Shown: positions 18,931-28,180 of the stretch, in pieces
Layout: each line of letters begins with the position of its first letter
How positions within the stretch are numbered: the stretch's first letter is position 1
From: Pseudomonas anguilliseptica
GTDB taxonomy: Bacteria > Pseudomonadota > Gammaproteobacteria > Pseudomonadales > Pseudomonadaceae
Direction of reading: 5' to 3'
Assembly: GCF_900105355.1 (NCBI RefSeq)
Contig: NZ_FNSC01000001.1
Span: forward strand, 4,650,001-4,714,000
Length of the DNA: 64,000 bases
The notes under the pieces: model-generated
The model's input: the letters and a program-made list of their open reading frames with translations, nothing else
The model's database searches: none
Told to the model about the DNA's origin: nothing
Program-made: the position numbers and the translations under genes

Positions 18931-20130
18931 CTAAGGAAACCCTGAAGAAGACTTCCTGAATTTGGCAAAATACCTGAACTCCACCCGCCGAGTTTTCCGA
19001 TGAAGCAGATGACCTTCGCCGACGCCGAGTACGCCGGCAAGCGCAAGCAAACCCGCAAAGAGCTGTTCCTGATCGAGATGGATCAGGTTGTGCCGTGGAA
19101 GGGTTTGATTGCCTTGATCGAACCGCATTACCCCAAGGGTGAAGGCGGACGTCCAGCCTATCCGCTGATGGCGATGTTACGGGTTCATTTGATGCAGAAC
19201 TGGTTCGGCTACAGCGACCCGGCGATGGAGGAGTCTCTGTACGAGACCACCATCCTGCGCCAGTTTGCGGGTCTGAGCCTGGAGCGCATTCCCGACGAAA
19301 CCACCATCCTCAACTTCCGCCGATTGCTGGAGAAACACGAACTGGCTGCGGGCATCTTGGCCGTCATCAATGGCTATTTGGGTGACCGCGGTTTGTCATT
19401 GCGCCAAGGCACCATCGTCGATGCCACGCTGATCAATGCGCCGAGTTCGACCAAGAACAAGGACGGTAAGCGTGACCCGGAAATGCACCAGACCAAGAAG
19501 GGAAACCAGTATTACTTCGGCATGAAGGCGCACATCGGCGTCGATGACGAGTCGGGTTTAGTGCATAGCGTGGTCGGCACGGCAGCCAATGTTGCAGACG
19601 TTACTCAGGTCGACAAGCTGCTACACGGCAAAGAAAACATGGTGGGTGCCGACGCGGGTTACACCGGCGTAGAGAAGCGGCCAGAACATGAAGGCCGTGA
19701 AGTGATCTGGCAGATCGCAGCCCGCCGCAGTACGTACAACACGTTGAGTAAGCGCAGCGCGCTGTACAAAGCCAAGCGCAAGATCGAGAAGGCCAAGGCG
19801 CAAGTTCGCGCCAAGGTCGAGCACCCGTTCCGGGTGATCAAGCGTCAGTTCGGTTATGTGAAGACGCGTTTCCGTGGCCTGGCCAAAAACACCGCACAAC
19901 TGGTAACGCTGTTCGCCCTGTCGAACCTGTGGATGGCCCGTCGACATTTGCTGACGAATGCAGGAGAGGTGCGCCTGTAATGTGGGAAATGACCGCTGCG
20001 AGGTGCTCGCGGCGGCCAGAAACACCGAAATGAGCGGATGACTTGATCGTTTTTGATCAGTTTTCCGCTTTCAAAATCAGCGGAGGCTGAAGTTGACCGG
20101 AAATACAGGGCTACTTCAGACCATCCCTAA
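18931..20130 (+). mobile_element. IS5-family insertion sequence, copy 1, with CTAA target duplication
   Basis: A 1192-bp element (18935-20126) flanked by CTAA at 18931-18934 and 20127-20130. The ends are imperfect inverted repeats: GGAAACCCTGAAGAAG at the left and the complement of GGATGGTCTGAAGTAG at the right. It carries one transposase gene. It sits between the SDR gene and the CurA-like gene, which are divergent, so the reductase now starts only 39 bp from the element and may have lost or changed its promoter. Confidence 0.92.
19000..19980 (+). CDS. IS5-family transposase, copy 1
   Basis: 326-aa DDE transposase of the IS5 group. The N-terminus MKQMTFADAEYAGKRKQTRK, the first catalytic Asp in GTIVDATLINAPSSTK, the second in ADAGYTG and the Glu in KVEHPFRVIKRQFG are all present, so it may be active. 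It differs from copies 2 and 3 at scattered residues (for example HGKENMVGADAG here, HGDENVVCTDAG in copy 2), so the copies are not recent duplicates of one another. Confidence 0.95.
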   Translation: MKQMTFADAEYAGKRKQTRKELFLIEMDQVVPWKGLIALIEPHYPKGEGGRPAYPLMAMLRVHLMQNWFGYSDPAMEESLYETTILRQFAGLSLERIPDETTILNFRRLLEKHELAAGILAVINGYLGDRGLSLRQGTIVDATLINAPSSTKNKDGKRDPEMHQTKKGNQYYFGMKAHIGVDDESGLVHSVVGTAANVADVTQVDKLLHGKENMVGADAGYTGVEKRPEHEGREVIWQIAARRSTYNTLSKRSALYKAKRKIEKAKAQVRAKVEHPFRVIKRQFGYVKTRFRGLAKNTAQLVTLFALSNLWMARRHLLTNAGEVRL

Positions 20131-20168
20131 GGGCTATCAACAGGCTTTCCGTTCAGTGAGTACCTGCC

Positions 20169-21176
20169 ATGACTGCCCCACTCAATCGCCAGTTCCTGCT
20201 TGCCCAACGCCCGGTCGGCCTGCCCAGCCGAGAAACCTTCAGCTATGTAGAAACCAGCGTCGGCGAACCCGGTCCTGGGCAGATTCTGGTGAAGAACGCC
20301 TACCTGTCGCTGGACCCTGCCATGCGTGGCTGGATGAACGATGCCAAATCCTATATCCCGCCAGTCGGCATTGGCGAAGTGATGCGCGCCCTTGGCGTCG
20401 GTGAAGTGATCGCCTCGCAGCACCCGGACTTTGCCGTCGGTGATCATGTAAACGGCGCCCTCGGCGTGCAGGACTATTTCCTCGGTGAGCCCAAGGGCTT
20501 CTACAAGGTCGACCCCAAGCGCGCGCCGCTGCCGCTGTACCTCTCGGCACTGGGCATTACCGGGATGACCGCCTACTTCGCCCTGCTCGATGTCGGCGCG
20601 CCGAAAGCCGGTGAAACCGTGGTGATTTCCGGCGCAGCCGGCGCGGTCGGCAGCGTCGCCGGGCAGATCGCCAAGCTCAAGGGCTGCCGGGTGGTCGGCA
20701 TCGCCGGCGGTGCGGACAAGTGCAAGTTCCTGGTTGGTGAGCTGGGCCTCGACGGTGCCATCGACTACAAGAACGAAGACGTGATCGCCGGTCTCAAGCG
20801 CGAATGCCCGAAAGGCGTGGATGTGTATTTCGACAACGTCGGCGGTGACATTCTCGATGCGGTGCCCACCCGTCTGGCCTTCAAGGCGCGAGTGATCATC
20901 TGCGGCGCGATCAGCCAGTACAACAACAAACAGGCGGTCAAAGGCCCGGCCAACTACCTCAATCTGCTGGTCAACAGCGCACGCATGGAAGGCATGGTGG
21001 TGATGACCTACGCCCCGCGCTTCGCCGAAGCGGCGCAGGAAATGGGTGGCTGGCTGGCCAGCGGCAAGCTGAAGTCCAAGGAAGATATCGTCGAGGGCCT
21101 GCAAACCTTCCCGGAAACCCTGCTGAAACTGTTCAGCGGCGAGAACTTCGGCAAGCTGGTGCTGAAGGTCGAGTAA
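20169..21176 (+). CDS. NADP-dependent oxidoreductase (CurA/MDR enoyl-reductase type)
   Basis: 335-aa zinc-independent medium-chain reductase. It has the family N-terminus ending LSLDPAMRGWM and the nucleotide-binding loop VISGAAGAVGSVAGQIAKLKG near residue 155. GVDVYFDNVGGDILD near 220 and the C-terminal LVLKVE are also typical. Relatives reduce the C=C bond of alpha,beta-unsaturated ketones, including curcumin and 2-alkenals. Its upstream region is cut by IS copy 1 (39 bp away), so present expression is doubtful. A REP element follows the gene. Confidence 0.9.
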   Translation: MTAPLNRQFLLAQRPVGLPSRETFSYVETSVGEPGPGQILVKNAYLSLDPAMRGWMNDAKSYIPPVGIGEVMRALGVGEVIASQHPDFAVGDHVNGALGVQDYFLGEPKGFYKVDPKRAPLPLYLSALGITGMTAYFALLDVGAPKAGETVVISGAAGAVGSVAGQIAKLKGCRVVGIAGGADKCKFLVGELGLDGAIDYKNEDVIAGLKRECPKGVDVYFDNVGGDILDAVPTRLAFKARVIICGAISQYNNKQAVKGPANYLNLLVNSARMEGMVVMTYAPRFAEAAQEMGGWLASGKLKSKEDIVEGLQTFPETLLKLFSGENFGKLVLKVE

Positions 21177-21179
21177 CAC

Positions 21180-21252
21180 TTGTGGGAGGGGGCTTTAGCC
21201 GCGATGCCTCCTATCGCGGCTAAAGCGGAACGCCGCCCGGCCCCTCCCACAG
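21180..21252. repeat. Pseudomonas REP palindrome
   Basis: TGTGGGAGGGGGCTTTAGCCGCGA with its partner TCGCGGCTAAAGC and a closing GGCCCCTCCCACA. This is the usual form of Pseudomonas REP sequences, placed between convergent genes. It may form a hairpin that protects or ends both transcripts. Confidence 0.85.
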
Positions 21253-21263
21253 GTTCATATGCT

Positions 21264-24200
21264 CTACGCCACAGCTGTCTCTAACGCATCCTGTCTAATC
21301 GGCCGCCAACGGCGCAGCAGCATATACAGAGTCGGGATCACAAAAAGAGTGAAGAAGGTGCCGACCAGCAGGCCACCGACGATCACCATACCAATCTGCT
21401 GACGGCTTTCCGCACCCGCGCCCGTGGCAATCGCCAGTGGCAAGGAACCCAGCACCATCGCACCGGTGGTCATCAGAATCGGCCGCAGGCGCTGCACCGA
21501 CGCCTCGATCACCGCACCACGCAGTTCATGGCCCTGACGCAACAGCACGTTGGCAAACTCGACGATGAGGATGCCGTGCTTGGTAATCAGGCCGATCAGC
21601 GTCACCAGGCCGATCTGCGAGTAGATATTCAGGGTGTCGCCGAACAACGTCAGCGCCAGCAAGGCCCCGGCCATCGACAGCGGCACGCTGAACAGGATGA
21701 TCAACGGGTCGGTAAAGCTTTCGAACTGCGCCGCCAGCACCAGGAAGATAAACGCCAGGGCCAGGGCGAAGATCAGCGCAATGCCGGCGCTGGATTCCTT
21801 GAAGTCCCGCGAAGTACCGGTGTAGTCGTACTGAGTCTCCGCCGGGAACACCGTGCGCGCCGTGCTTTCCAAATGTGCCAGGGCTTCACCCAGGGTGTAG
21901 CCGGAGCCGACGTTGGCACTTACCGTCACTGCACGCAGCTGGTTGAAGTGGTTGAGCTCGCGCGGCGCCACAGTCTCGCGCACCTCAATCAGGTTGGACA
22001 GCTGCACCATGCTCTCATCGCGGCCACGCACATAAACGCGGTCGAGATCCTGCGGGTTGCTGCGGTCCACGCCCTGCAACTGCACCAGCACGTCGTACTG
22101 CTCGCCGTTCTGCTTGAAGCGCGTCACCTGACGGCTGCCGAACAGACTTTCCAGGCTGCGGCCAATGGTTGCCACGTCAGTGCCCACAGCCACCGCCTGC
22201 TCGCGATTGACCGCTACCTTGAGCTGCGGCGCGTTGAGCTTGAGATCGCTGTCCAGGCTTTCCAGCCCCGGATAATCGCGTAGCGAATTAAGCAATTCAT
22301 CGACATAACCCTGCAGCTCGCTGTACTCCATCGACGAGCGAATCACGAAGTTCACCGGCTGGTTACGCGCGCTTTGCCCAAGCGGCGGCCGGTTGACCGG
22401 GAAGGCCCGCACCCCGGCGATATCCTGCAGCTTGGGCAGTAACTCGTTGCGAATCTCGAACTGGCTGCGCGAACGGTCAGCCCAGTCTTCCAGCTTCATA
22501 AAGGAAATGCCCTGGGCCACCGTGGGGAAGCCGGCGATGACCATATAGCGGTTGGTCTCAGGGATGCTGGCGTAAGCGGCTTCGATCTCACGGGCATAAC
22601 GCCCGGTGTAATTGATGGTGGCACCGTCCGGGCCGTTGAATACACCGATGATGGTGCCGGTGTCCTCGGTGGGTGCCAGCTCGGACTTAAGCCCGGAGAA
22701 CAGCAGCACGCAGGCCGCCACCGTGAGCAACAGCACGCCTACCACCAGCCCCCAGGCACTCAGCGCCTTGGCTAGCAGGTGCTTGTAGCTGTAGGTCAGA
22801 CCGTTGAGAAAATCCTCGATCAGGTTGTACACCCGGTTATGCCGCTCGCCGGCCTGATGCGGCTTGAGTAGCAGCGCGCACATCATCGGCGTCAGGGTCA
22901 GGGCGACAAAACCCGACACCAGCACCGCGCCGGCCAGGGTCCAGGCGAATTCGGTAAACAGCTTGCCCGTGGTGCCCTGCATAAAGCCGATGGGGGCAAT
23001 TACCGCGGCCAGGGTCAGGGTCATGGCGATCACCGCAAAGGCAATTTCGCGACTGCCCTTGAGCGCCGCCTGCAGTGGCTGCATGCCCTCCTCGATATGC
23101 CGGTGGATGTTCTCCAGCATCACGATGGCATCGTCCACCACCAGACCGATGGCCAGCACCATGGCCAGCAGCGTCAGGGTATTGATGGTGAAACCCATCA
23201 GGCTCATCAGAGCAAATGCGCCGATCAGTGAAACCGGAATGGTCACCAGCGGAATGAGGGTAGCGCGTAGCGAACGTAGGAAGATAAAGATGATCAGGAT
23301 GACCAGCCCCACTGCTTCCCAGATGGTGATAAACACGTTGTCGATCGACTCGCGGATAAACAGCGAGTTGTCGTTAGCTACCGCCATCTGCATGCCTTCT
23401 GGCAGAATTCGCGCACATCCGGCAAGGCCTCAGCCAGGCCATCGGAAATGTCCAGCGGATTGGCGGTGGCCTGCTTGATCATGCCCATCGACACGGCCGA
23501 CTGGCCCTTGTAACGGACGATACTGCGCTCGTCCGCAGCGCCGATTTCGGCGTAACCGACATCCGCCAGGCGCAGCAGATAACCGCGTGAGTCGTCGAGG
23601 ATCAGTTGATTGAACTGCTCCGGGATGTTCATGTCGGTTTCCGAGAGCACGGTGAATTCACGCTGCTGCGATTCGATGCGCCCGGCGGGAATCTCAACGT
23701 TCTGCCGACGCAGGGCGTCTTCCACGTCCTGCACGGTAAGGTTGTGCGCGGCGAGCTTTTCCGGGTCCAGCCAGATGCGCATGGCGAAGGTGCGCGCGCC
23801 GCGAATCTGCACTTCAGAAACGCCAGGGATGGTCTGCAGGCGATCCTTGATCACCCGCTCCAGCACATCGGTGATCTCCATGGCGCTGTAGAAGGCCAGC
23901 CAGATCACCGGCTGGGCATCGGCCTCGACCTTCTGCACGATGGGCTCGGCGATTTCATCCGGCAGCAGGCCGCGCACCCGGCCCAGGTGATCGCGTACAT
24001 CGTTGGCGGCTTCATCGGAGTTACTGCCCAGGCGGAACTGCGCGGTGATCTGGGTGTTTTCCGAGCGGCTGATGGAGCTGACAAAATCCAGCCCGTCGAT
24101 GCCCGACAGCACATCCTCGATCGGCTGGGCGACCTGCGATTCCATGATCTCCGGGCTGGCACCCGGGTAGGTGACATTGACCGTGACAATCGGCACATCG

Positions 24201-24319
24201 ATATTCGGATACTCGCGCACGGCCAGTCGGTCATAGGCCATCAAACCGAGCAACACCACAATCAGCGACAGTACGGTGGCAAATACCGGCCGGCGGATGC
24301 AGATATCCGACAGGGTCAT
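21264..24319 (-). pseudogene. RND multidrug efflux permease (AcrB/MexB-like), frameshifted
   Basis: Proton-driven inner-membrane pump of the HAE-1 family. The proximal 313 aa are the N-terminus RRPVFATVLSLIVVLLG, REYPNIDVPIVTV and the first porter domain. The distal 709 aa run from MQMAVANDNSLFI through the transmembrane block with VGLVVDDAIVMLENI (proton-relay aspartates) to the C-terminus. At 23405-23409 the plus strand reads AGAATTCG. One extra base there (AAATT in coding sense) joins the frames as REILPEGMQMAVAND, giving 1018 aa, the usual size. The start overlaps the adaptor stop (ATGA). No outer-membrane channel gene is present. Without repair the pump is not made. Confidence 0.88.
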
Positions 24320-25348
24320 GGCGCTTGCTCCACCACCTTGGTGCGTACTGGCGCGCCGGCGCGAACCTTCTGCCAGCCAGCGCTGATCAGGGTTTCATCA
24401 CCCTGCAGGCCTTCCAGCACCTCGACCTTACCAGCCAGGCGCTTGCCCAGCTTGAGCTCGCGCACTTCGACCTTGCCTGCCACCACCAGGTTGACCAGCA
24501 GCTTGTCGCCCACCGGCATGATGGCTTCTTCTGGAATCACCAGGGCATTCGGCCGCTCGGCGAGGATCACCGAAACCCGCACGAACTGCCCTGGGCTCAG
24601 GCGCCCATCGCTGTTGCTGATATGCGCGCGAATCGCCTGGCTGCGTCCGGCTTCATCCAGACGTGGGTTGATGGCGAAAATCTCACCGTTAAAGCGTTCG
24701 CCCGGGTAAGCATCCAGACTGACTTCAATAAGCTGCTTGAGGCGGATCTGGCTGACGGCTTTCTGCGGAATGCGGAAATCCACTTTGAGTGGATCAAGCA
24801 CTTCCAGATTGACGATGTCCTGACCTTCGCTGAGGTAATCGCCGGGGCTGACGGCGCGTAAACCCAGCACGCCATCGTAGGGCGCAAGGATACGTGTCTT
24901 GTCCAGGCGTGCCTGGGAAAGCGCTAGGCTGGTTCGGGAGGCCTGCTGCTGAGCACTGGCTTCATCCAGCGCCTGAGCGTTACTGGCGCCGCGCTTGAAC
25001 AGCATCTGCGCACGTTGAAAGTTCTTTTCCGCGAGGTTCAGGTTGGCCTGCGCCTGTGCCAGTTCGGCGCGGGCAATTGCATCATCCAGGCTGACCAGCA
25101 GCGCACCGGCTTCAACCCGCTGGCCTTCACGAAAATGCAGTTGCGCCACTCGCCCGGCAATTTCCGGACGGATCATCCACCGACTCGTCGGGGCGCAGCG
25201 AACTGAAAGTCACCAGTTCATCACGCACCAGGCTCCGCTCGGGCTTGACCACCTCAACCAGTGGCCCTTCATTGGCCTGCACCTGCCCACTGGCGAGCGA
25301 ACACAACAGAACAGCTGTACCGAGCAGAGCAGGTACACGGGCAAACAT
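24316..25348 (-). pseudogene. RND periplasmic adaptor (membrane fusion protein), frameshifted
   Basis: Partner of the pump downstream. It begins with a signal peptide (MFARVPALLGTAVLLCSLAS) and ends with the beta-barrel region LVIPEEAIMPVGDKLLVN. The lipoyl half-motif IAGRVAQLHFREGQRVEAGALL and the hairpin follow after the break. At about 25177-25180 one extra base (GTGGATG for GTGATG in coding sense) shifts the frame after RPDESV. Removing it continues as MIRPEIAGRV and gives 343-345 aa, normal for the family. Both genes of this operon thus carry independent single-base indels. The 3' frame alone lacks the signal peptide. Confidence 0.87.
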
Positions 25349-25439
25349 ATACAACCCCTAGTTCTTTGTAGAGGCCGAGTCTAACGGCCGAGCCGCACAG
25401 ATCAGCCGTTAAAAATGTTTCCCGATATTGGCTGTCCGG

Positions 25440-26234
25440 TTACTGGCGCATGCCCCGACCGCTAACCAGCAAGCGGATGCACACGGCATACAGCACAGCG
25501 GTGGCAACCAACATAAAGGCGATGGCCACACCGATGCGGATATCGGAAACACCGAGAATGCCATAACGGAAAGCGTTGACCATATGCAGCACCGGGTTGG
25601 CCAGCGACACCGTCTGCCAGAACTGCGGCAACAGGCTGATCGAATAGAACACCCCGCCCAGGTAGGTCAGGGGAGTCAGCACAAAGGTCGGGATGATCGA
25701 AATATCATCAAAATTGCGCGCATACACGGCGTTGATAAAGCCGCCAAGGGAGAAGATGGTCGCCGTCAGCAGCACCACCAGCACCGTCACACCGAGGTGA
25801 TGAACCTGCAAGTGAGTGAAGAACAGCGACAGCAAGGTGACGATAAACCCCACCGCCAGACCGCGCAGCACGCCACCGATCACGTAACCGGTGAGGATGA
25901 TATGCGGCGACACAGGCGAGACCATCAACTCCTCGATGGAGCGCTGGAACTTGCTGCCGAAGAAGCTCGATACCACGTTGCCGTAGGAGTTGGTGATCAC
26001 CGACATCATGATCAGCCCTGGCACGATGTACTCCATATAGGTGAAGCCACCCATGTCGCCGATCTGGCTGCCGATCAGGTTGCCGAAGATCACGAAGTAC
26101 AGAACCATGGTGATTGCCGGCGGCAGCAGGGTCTGTGGCCAGATGCGGGTAAAACGGCGGATTTCGCGGTAGACGATGGTGCGCAGCGCGACCATGTTGG
26201 CGGTGAATTCGGAATTCAGATAAGCCGTGCTCAT
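25440..26234 (-). CDS. ABC-2 type transporter permease (YadH-like)
   Basis: 264-aa inner-membrane permease with six hydrophobic segments. The ABC-2 signature region FGSKFQRSIEELMVSPVSP (cytoplasmic loop) and PLTYLGGVFYSISLLP are visible. It pairs with the ATPase encoded just upstream, whose stop overlaps this ATG. By family the pair exports an unknown lipid, drug or polysaccharide. Gene order with the following genes resembles PA2811-PA2812 of P. aeruginosa as I remember it. Confidence 0.88.
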   Translation of the reverse strand: MSTAYLNSEFTANMVALRTIVYREIRRFTRIWPQTLLPPAITMVLYFVIFGNLIGSQIGDMGGFTYMEYIVPGLIMMSVITNSYGNVVSSFFGSKFQRSIEELMVSPVSPHIILTGYVIGGVLRGLAVGFIVTLLSLFFTHLQVHHLGVTVLVVLLTATIFSLGGFINAVYARNFDDISIIPTFVLTPLTYLGGVFYSISLLPQFWQTVSLANPVLHMVNAFRYGILGVSDIRIGVAIAFMLVATAVLYAVCIRLLVSGRGMRQ

Positions 26235-27163
26235 ACCGCCACCTTCGCCAGATTCTTCTCGACCAGAGAGACAAACAGCTCCTCCAGACGGTTGGTTTTA
26301 TTGCGCAAGCTGAGTACCTCGATGTTCTGCAAGGCCAGCTGGCGGAACAACTCGGTAATGCCCTGAGCCTTGTCCACCTGCACTTCCAGGATATGCCCGT
26401 CGAGCAGCTGCGCCGGGTAGCCAATCAGTTGCGGCGCGACCAGCAGCGACTCCTTGAGGTCGAGCAGGAAGGTTTCCACATGCAGCTTCTTCAGCAGGTC
26501 CTTCATGCTGGTGTTCTCGACAATCCGTCCGTGGTCGATGATGCCGATATTGCGGCACAGCTGTTCGGCCTCTTCCAGGTAGTGGGTGGTGAGAATGATG
26601 GTGATGCCCTGCTCGTTCAGGTCGGTGAGAAAGCTCCACATCGAGCGGCGCAGTTCGATGTCAACCCCGGCAGTCGGCTCATCGAGAATCAACAAACGCG
26701 GCTGATGCACCAGCGCGCGGGCGATCATCAAGCGGCGTTTCATCCCGCCGGACAGCTCGCGTGACGGCACATTGTGCTTGCCCCACAGGCCAAGCTGGTT
26801 GAGGTACTGCTCGGCGCGTTCCTTGGCGATTTTTGCCGGGATACCGTAGTAACCAGCCTGGGTTACGACGATGTCGAAGGCCTTTTCGAACTGGTTGAAA
26901 TTGAACTCCTGCGGCACCACGCCCAAGCAGCGCTTGAGCGCCGAGGGCTGCTGGTCCAGGTCATGGCCGAACACATTGACCGTGCCGCTGCTTTTGGTCA
27001 CCAGGGTGGACAGAATGCCAATGGTGGTGGATTTGCCGGCACCGTTGGGACCGAGCAAGGCGAAGAAATCACCTTCAGCCACTTCCAGGTCTATGCCGTG
27101 CAGCGCCTGGAAGCCGTTGCCATAGGTCTTGGTCAACTGGCGAATGGACAGAGCGGTACTCAT
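26231..27163 (-). CDS. ABC transporter ATP-binding protein (YadG-like)
   Basis: 310-aa ATPase with Walker A LLGPNGAGKSTT near residue 40, Q-loop VVPQE, signature SGGMKRRL, Walker B LLILDEPTAGVD and the H-loop TTHYLEEAE. A C-terminal 90-residue regulatory tail follows. It energises the permease encoded downstream (ATGA overlap). The start at 27163 (MSTALSIRQL) is preferred to 27175 because it fits the family length. The 190 bp upstream contain no gene. Confidence 0.92.
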   Translation of the reverse strand: MSTALSIRQLTKTYGNGFQALHGIDLEVAEGDFFALLGPNGAGKSTTIGILSTLVTKSSGTVNVFGHDLDQQPSALKRCLGVVPQEFNFNQFEKAFDIVVTQAGYYGIPAKIAKERAEQYLNQLGLWGKHNVPSRELSGGMKRRLMIARALVHQPRLLILDEPTAGVDIELRRSMWSFLTDLNEQGITIILTTHYLEEAEQLCRNIGIIDHGRIVENTSMKDLLKKLHVETFLLDLKESLLVAPQLIGYPAQLLDGHILEVQVDKAQGITELFRQLALQNIEVLSLRNKTNRLEELFVSLVEKNLAKVAV

Positions 27164-27368
27164 AAAAATGCGCACACCTGATCAGATAAAAGAAATTCGA
27201 GAGGGCTGCGCCTACGCGCGAAGTGGCCCAAGTCTAGCGTCTGGAACCTCTCCACCACAGCATCTTTGCGCAAAACTGCCGCCCCCGCGACTGGGCAGCA
27301 GCCTACCAGCGCCAGGTGCAGATTAAACCCGGCAGTTGCCGATGGTGCTTATCAACCCTGTCGATAAA

Positions 27369-28028
27369 TCATCCAGGCACGGCCTCAGCGGCGAAGTCGC
27401 CACTGATCAACAACGCGTCATCGGCAAACAGATGTGGGTAGCAAGCGGCCAGATGACCGAAGAACAGCTGCTCCGGCACATCGGCAAACTGGCCGTGGTC
27501 ATGCAAGTATTCCATATAGCGTTCGCCCTGCTGATTGAACGGGTGAAATACGCTGTCACTCAGGCCATCGAACTCCAGCGGCGCCACCTTGAATACCCGA
27601 CACAGCGCCAAATTGAACGCCGGCGTAGCCTTGACCCAACGGTCGTCGAGAAACAACTCGGTGTAGCCATGCATGGCGAACACTTCACTGCGGAGCATTT
27701 CCAGCAGCCGTGGAGTGGCCAGATGATTACGCACATCGGCCAGACCGATGCGCGCCGGGATACCGCAATGGCGGGCGCAGGCGGCGAGCAAAGTGGCCTT
27801 GGGCACGCAGTAACTCTCCCCTGCCTGCGATGCATGGCTGGCCTTCAGCGTGTCAGCGTCGCGGCTAAATACATAGGGGTTGTAGCGAATTTCATCACGT
27901 ACCGCGTAGTACAGGCTGACGGCCTGTTCGCGCGGTTCTCGACTGGCGCCACGAAACTTTTCTGCGAACTCCACCAGCGCGGGGTGGTCACTATCGATGA
28001 AGCGGCCGGGCTCGAGGTATTCACGCAT
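27369..28028 (-). CDS. Transglutaminase-like domain protein
   Basis: 219-aa soluble protein with a transglutaminase/protease-like core. The candidate nucleophile is the Cys in GESYCVPKATLLAA, followed by RHCGIPARIGLADVRNH. The His in FAMHGYTELFLDDRWVKATP and the Asp that follows complete the triad. Family members are cysteine peptidases or amidases; no substrate is known. GGAG lies 8 bp before the ATG at 28028; the open frame further upstream is not coding. It diverges from the fadE-like gene. Confidence 0.8.
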   Translation of the reverse strand: MREYLEPGRFIDSDHPALVEFAEKFRGASREPREQAVSLYYAVRDEIRYNPYVFSRDADTLKASHASQAGESYCVPKATLLAACARHCGIPARIGLADVRNHLATPRLLEMLRSEVFAMHGYTELFLDDRWVKATPAFNLALCRVFKVAPLEFDGLSDSVFHPFNQQGERYMEYLHDHGQFADVPEQLFFGHLAACYPHLFADDALLISGDFAAEAVPG

Positions 28029-28180
28029 CGGGGTTTCTCCATAACTGAGAATCCAGTCTAACGACGCGGCTCCGGCCAATGTCACGACGATTCGGCCAAG
28101 CTCACCGCTCTTGTCGCCATCAATGACGACTACGCTCGTGATGGTGCGTACACACGCATTGTCATCATGGAGGATTCTGC

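Noticed and set aside
23378..25180. Programmed ribosomal frameshifting in the RND and adaptor genes
   Set aside because: No slippery heptamer or downstream structure is evident, and these families are not known to use it.
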